This document shows, piece by piece, positions 15,092-16,824 of a stretch of DNA of 16,824 bases. This DNA is from Chloroflexota bacterium. GTDB taxonomy: Bacteria; Chloroflexota; UBA4733. The notes below the pieces were generated by a model that did not search any database, was not told the DNA's origin, and was given only the letters and a program-made list of their open reading frames with translations. The translations under genes and the position numbers were made by a program. Where the stretch lies: assembly GCA_025449435.1 (NCBI GenBank), contig JANWJO010000203.1:1-16824 (forward strand), given 5' to 3'. Numbering within the stretch: the stretch's first letter is position 1; every line of letters begins with the position of its first letter.

Positions 15092-16105
15092 GTGAATATC
15101 GCCGTGCTCCCGTTCGGCCTCGCGGTTTCTAGCTTCAACGCGCTGTACCGGCCCGATCCCCCCGAAGCGTTGTCCTCGGTGGGTGCCATCTACTCTTGGA
15201 CGTGGGAAGACCTCGTGCAGTTCGCTGGCACCCATCGCGTGGAAAGTGTGGAATTGCCGGCGGAGCCATTCATCAATGATGGCGGGGCACTCGCCAAGGC
15301 TAAAGCACTCCTCGCCGCATCGAAGTTGCGGTGCGTGGTGGACATGGGGCTGCCACAACTTGATCGCATGACCGCGGCGCTCAGCGTAGCGCACACGCTC
15401 GGGGCGCCTACGCTGCGCGTGGTGCTCAGCCACATCCTGTGCGGCGAACGGCGCTCGATGGAGGGCGGCTGGAAGGCCCACCTGGAACGCATGACCGCGA
15501 TCCTCCAAGAAGCGGCGCCAGCTGCTCGCGAGCTGGGCGTCACCATCGCCGTTGAAAACCACCAGGACATTACCTCGGGGGAACTGGTCAAGCTGTGCGA
15601 AACCGTGGGCACCGATGTGTGCGGTGTGTGCTTTGACGTGGTCAATCCCTTGGCGGTGGCCGAGGACATTGACAGCTTCGCGCAACGCATTGGGCCGTAC
15701 ATCAAGAACGTCCACCTCAAGGATTACCGGGTACATCACACCGCCGCGGGGTTCCGCTTACAGCGCTGCGCGCTGGGGAATGGCATCGTGGATTGGAAGC
15801 ACATGTGGGCTCTCCTCGATGATCTCGCACCTGCAAGCCCGCGGCACATCGAACTCGGAGCGGTCCACAACCGGCATGTGCGCTTCCTCGAGGAAAGCTT
15901 CTGGCCCGATTATCCACCGCGTCCGGCTGCCTCGCTCATCCCGGTGCTGCGCCTGCGAGAACAATTCACACGTCCGGTGGGCGAGAGCTGGACGACGCCG
16001 CACGAACGCGGCGAGTCGCAACTAATCTGCCGGCAATTTGAACTGGATGAGGTGCTCCAGAGCATCGATCATCTGCGTGTTGCGCTGGCGTTGGGGAGGG
16101 ACTAG
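15092..16105 (+). CDS. Sugar phosphate isomerase/epimerase-like TIM barrel
   Basis: This 337-residue protein resembles the xylose-isomerase-like AP-endonuclease-2 fold, whose members isomerise or epimerise sugars or dehydrate inositols. Likely metal ligands are E155 (VENHQD), D182 (CFDVVNP), H208 (KNVHLKDY) and E254 (HIELGAVH). RVVLSHILCG near 109-118 fits a core strand. After the barrel a tail (about 270-337) contains no recognised motif. GTG at 15092 is the first in-frame start after AGAGGAT, though the ribosome site is close (2 nt); GTG at 15104 is an alternative. Its stop abuts the ATG of the SDR gene, so the two are almost certainly co-transcribed. The substrate is unknown; a sugar or sugar acid is the likeliest guess. 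Confidence 0.82.
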   Translation: MNIAVLPFGLAVSSFNALYRPDPPEALSSVGAIYSWTWEDLVQFAGTHRVESVELPAEPFINDGGALAKAKALLAASKLRCVVDMGLPQLDRMTAALSVAHTLGAPTLRVVLSHILCGERRSMEGGWKAHLERMTAILQEAAPAARELGVTIAVENHQDITSGELVKLCETVGTDVCGVCFDVVNPLAVAEDIDSFAQRIGPYIKNVHLKDYRVHHTAAGFRLQRCALGNGIVDWKHMWALLDDLAPASPRHIELGAVHNRHVRFLEESFWPDYPPRPAASLIPVLRLREQFTRPVGESWTTPHERGESQLICRQFELDEVLQSIDHLRVALALGRD

Positions 16106-16824
16106 ATGGCAGGAAGCATCGATCGTTTTCGACTCGATGGTCGGGTCGCGCTGGTGACCGGAGGGAGCAAGGGCTTGGGTGAAGCTATCGCCGTGTCGCT
16201 GGCCAGCGCTGGGGCGGATGTCATCATCACGAGCCGGCACGCCAGTGAGGTGGAGGCTGTTGCCACCATGCTCGCCAACGACTACGGTCACCGCGCGCTG
16301 GGCGTTGAGGCCGATGTGGCCACCGCCAGTGGCGTGGCGCACATGGTAGAGGCAGCCATGAGTGCATTTGGGCGTGTGGATATCGTGGTGAACAACGCGG
16401 GGATTAACATCCGCAAGCCAGTGCTGGAACTCGCGGACAGCGAATGGGCCGAGGTGATGGAAGTGAACCTCACCGGTCCATTTCGAGTGTGCAAGGCGCT
16501 GGGTAGCCAGATGATCGCTCGGGGCTGGGGCCGTGTGATCAATATTGGGTCGATTCAAAGCGTCATCGCCCAACCTGGCCGGCCAGCGTATAACGCGGCC
16601 AAGGGTGCGTTGTTACAGCTCACGCGCACGCTCGCACTGGAGTGGGGTACCACTGGAGTAACGGTCAACTGCCTGTGCCCAGGCCCGTTCGATACGCCGC
16701 TCAACCGTCCGCTGCGCGACAACCCGGCCATCTACCAGGCATCGGTGTCCAAAGTGCCAATGGGTCGCTGGGGCGATGTGTCGGAAATCGGCGGCGCCGC
16801 CATATTCCTAGCGTCGGATGCTTC
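16106..16824 (+). CDS. SDR-family oxidoreductase, 3' end outside window
   Basis: This is a classical short-chain dehydrogenase read from ATG 16106, immediately after the isomerase stop, with GGGGAGGG upstream. The 239 visible residues include the cofactor motif TGGSKGLG (about 18-25), NNAG (95-98), the catalytic Ser in NIGSIQS (about 145-151) and YNAAK (about 161-165), then CPGPFDT typical of the substrate loop. Most such proteins are about 250 residues, so only a few are missing. The nearest family style is gluconate 5-dehydrogenase or 2-deoxy-D-gluconate 3-dehydrogenase, but specificity cannot be told from sequence alone. With the isomerase it suggests a sugar or sugar-acid pathway continuing beyond the window. 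Confidence 0.92.
   Translation, partial: MAGSIDRFRLDGRVALVTGGSKGLGEAIAVSLASAGADVIITSRHASEVEAVATMLANDYGHRALGVEADVATASGVAHMVEAAMSAFGRVDIVVNNAGINIRKPVLELADSEWAEVMEVNLTGPFRVCKALGSQMIARGWGRVINIGSIQSVIAQPGRPAYNAAKGALLQLTRTLALEWGTTGVTVNCLCPGPFDTPLNRPLRDNPAIYQASVSKVPMGRWGDVSEIGGAAIFLASDA

Noticed and set aside
14930..15739. 269-residue minus-strand ORF opposite the isomerase-like gene
   Set aside because: The plus strand carries metal-ligand motifs of a known fold; the minus frame is composition-driven and has no motif.
16022..16573. 183-residue minus-strand ORF at the isomerase/SDR junction
   Set aside because: The plus strand encodes an SDR with complete catalytic motifs; this frame is its shadow.
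1..16824. CRISPR array, tRNA, rRNA, transposase or prophage
   Set aside because: No regularly spaced repeats, no cloverleaf-forming segments, no rRNA-like sequence and no recombinase motifs were seen in any frame.

Overview
The window is a high-G+C bacterial chromosome segment carrying mostly housekeeping genes: peptidoglycan synthesis and division, CTP synthesis, replication restart, leucine synthesis and a sigma-70 factor. Gene content and style suggest Chloroflexota: a UPF0173-like hydrolase fused by a 4-nt overlap to pyrG, a 3D-domain secreted protein, a FrsA-like hydrolase, and frequent GTG/TTG starts. This assignment is an inference and could be wrong. I saw no phage, transposase, CRISPR array, rRNA or tRNA.

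Layout. 1-1479: a PhnP-like metallo-beta-lactamase-fold gene on the minus strand, then a gene-poor stretch holding a possible 54-residue CxxC micro-ORF. 1480-1764: a small plus-strand hypothetical gene, followed by a G/C-tract stretch that looks like a dispersed repeat. 1934-5038: murC-murB-ftsQ with overlapping ends, a shortened form of the usual division/cell-wall cluster. 5222-7551: a UPF0173-like hydrolase translationally coupled to pyrG. 7624-9747: a PriA-family gene. 9757-14242 (minus strand, transcribed right to left): FrsA-like hydrolase, sigma factor, leuC, leuD. 14572-14991: a secreted 3D-domain protein ending at a perfect stem-loop. 15092-16824: a sugar-phosphate-isomerase-like TIM-barrel protein and an SDR dehydrogenase, the latter cut by the window edge. 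This pair looks like the start of a sugar or sugar-acid catabolic operon.

How the genes work together: MurC and MurB make and feed UDP-MurNAc-peptide precursors, and FtsQ belongs to the divisome. PyrG supplies CTP. LeuC and LeuD together form isopropylmalate isomerase. The other genes are neighbours with no obvious shared pathway.

The most notable observation is that the PriA homologue keeps all eight zinc-binding cysteines but has lost helicase motifs I, V and VI and has an altered motif II, so it is probably not a helicase. Secondary points are a sigma factor with a changed -10-recognition residue, a UPF0173-like protein lacking the canonical Asp of its HxHxDH motif, a MurC with a changed DDYGHHP motif, and tandem inverted repeats in one divergent intergenic region. 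I did not find a clear new multi-gene system.
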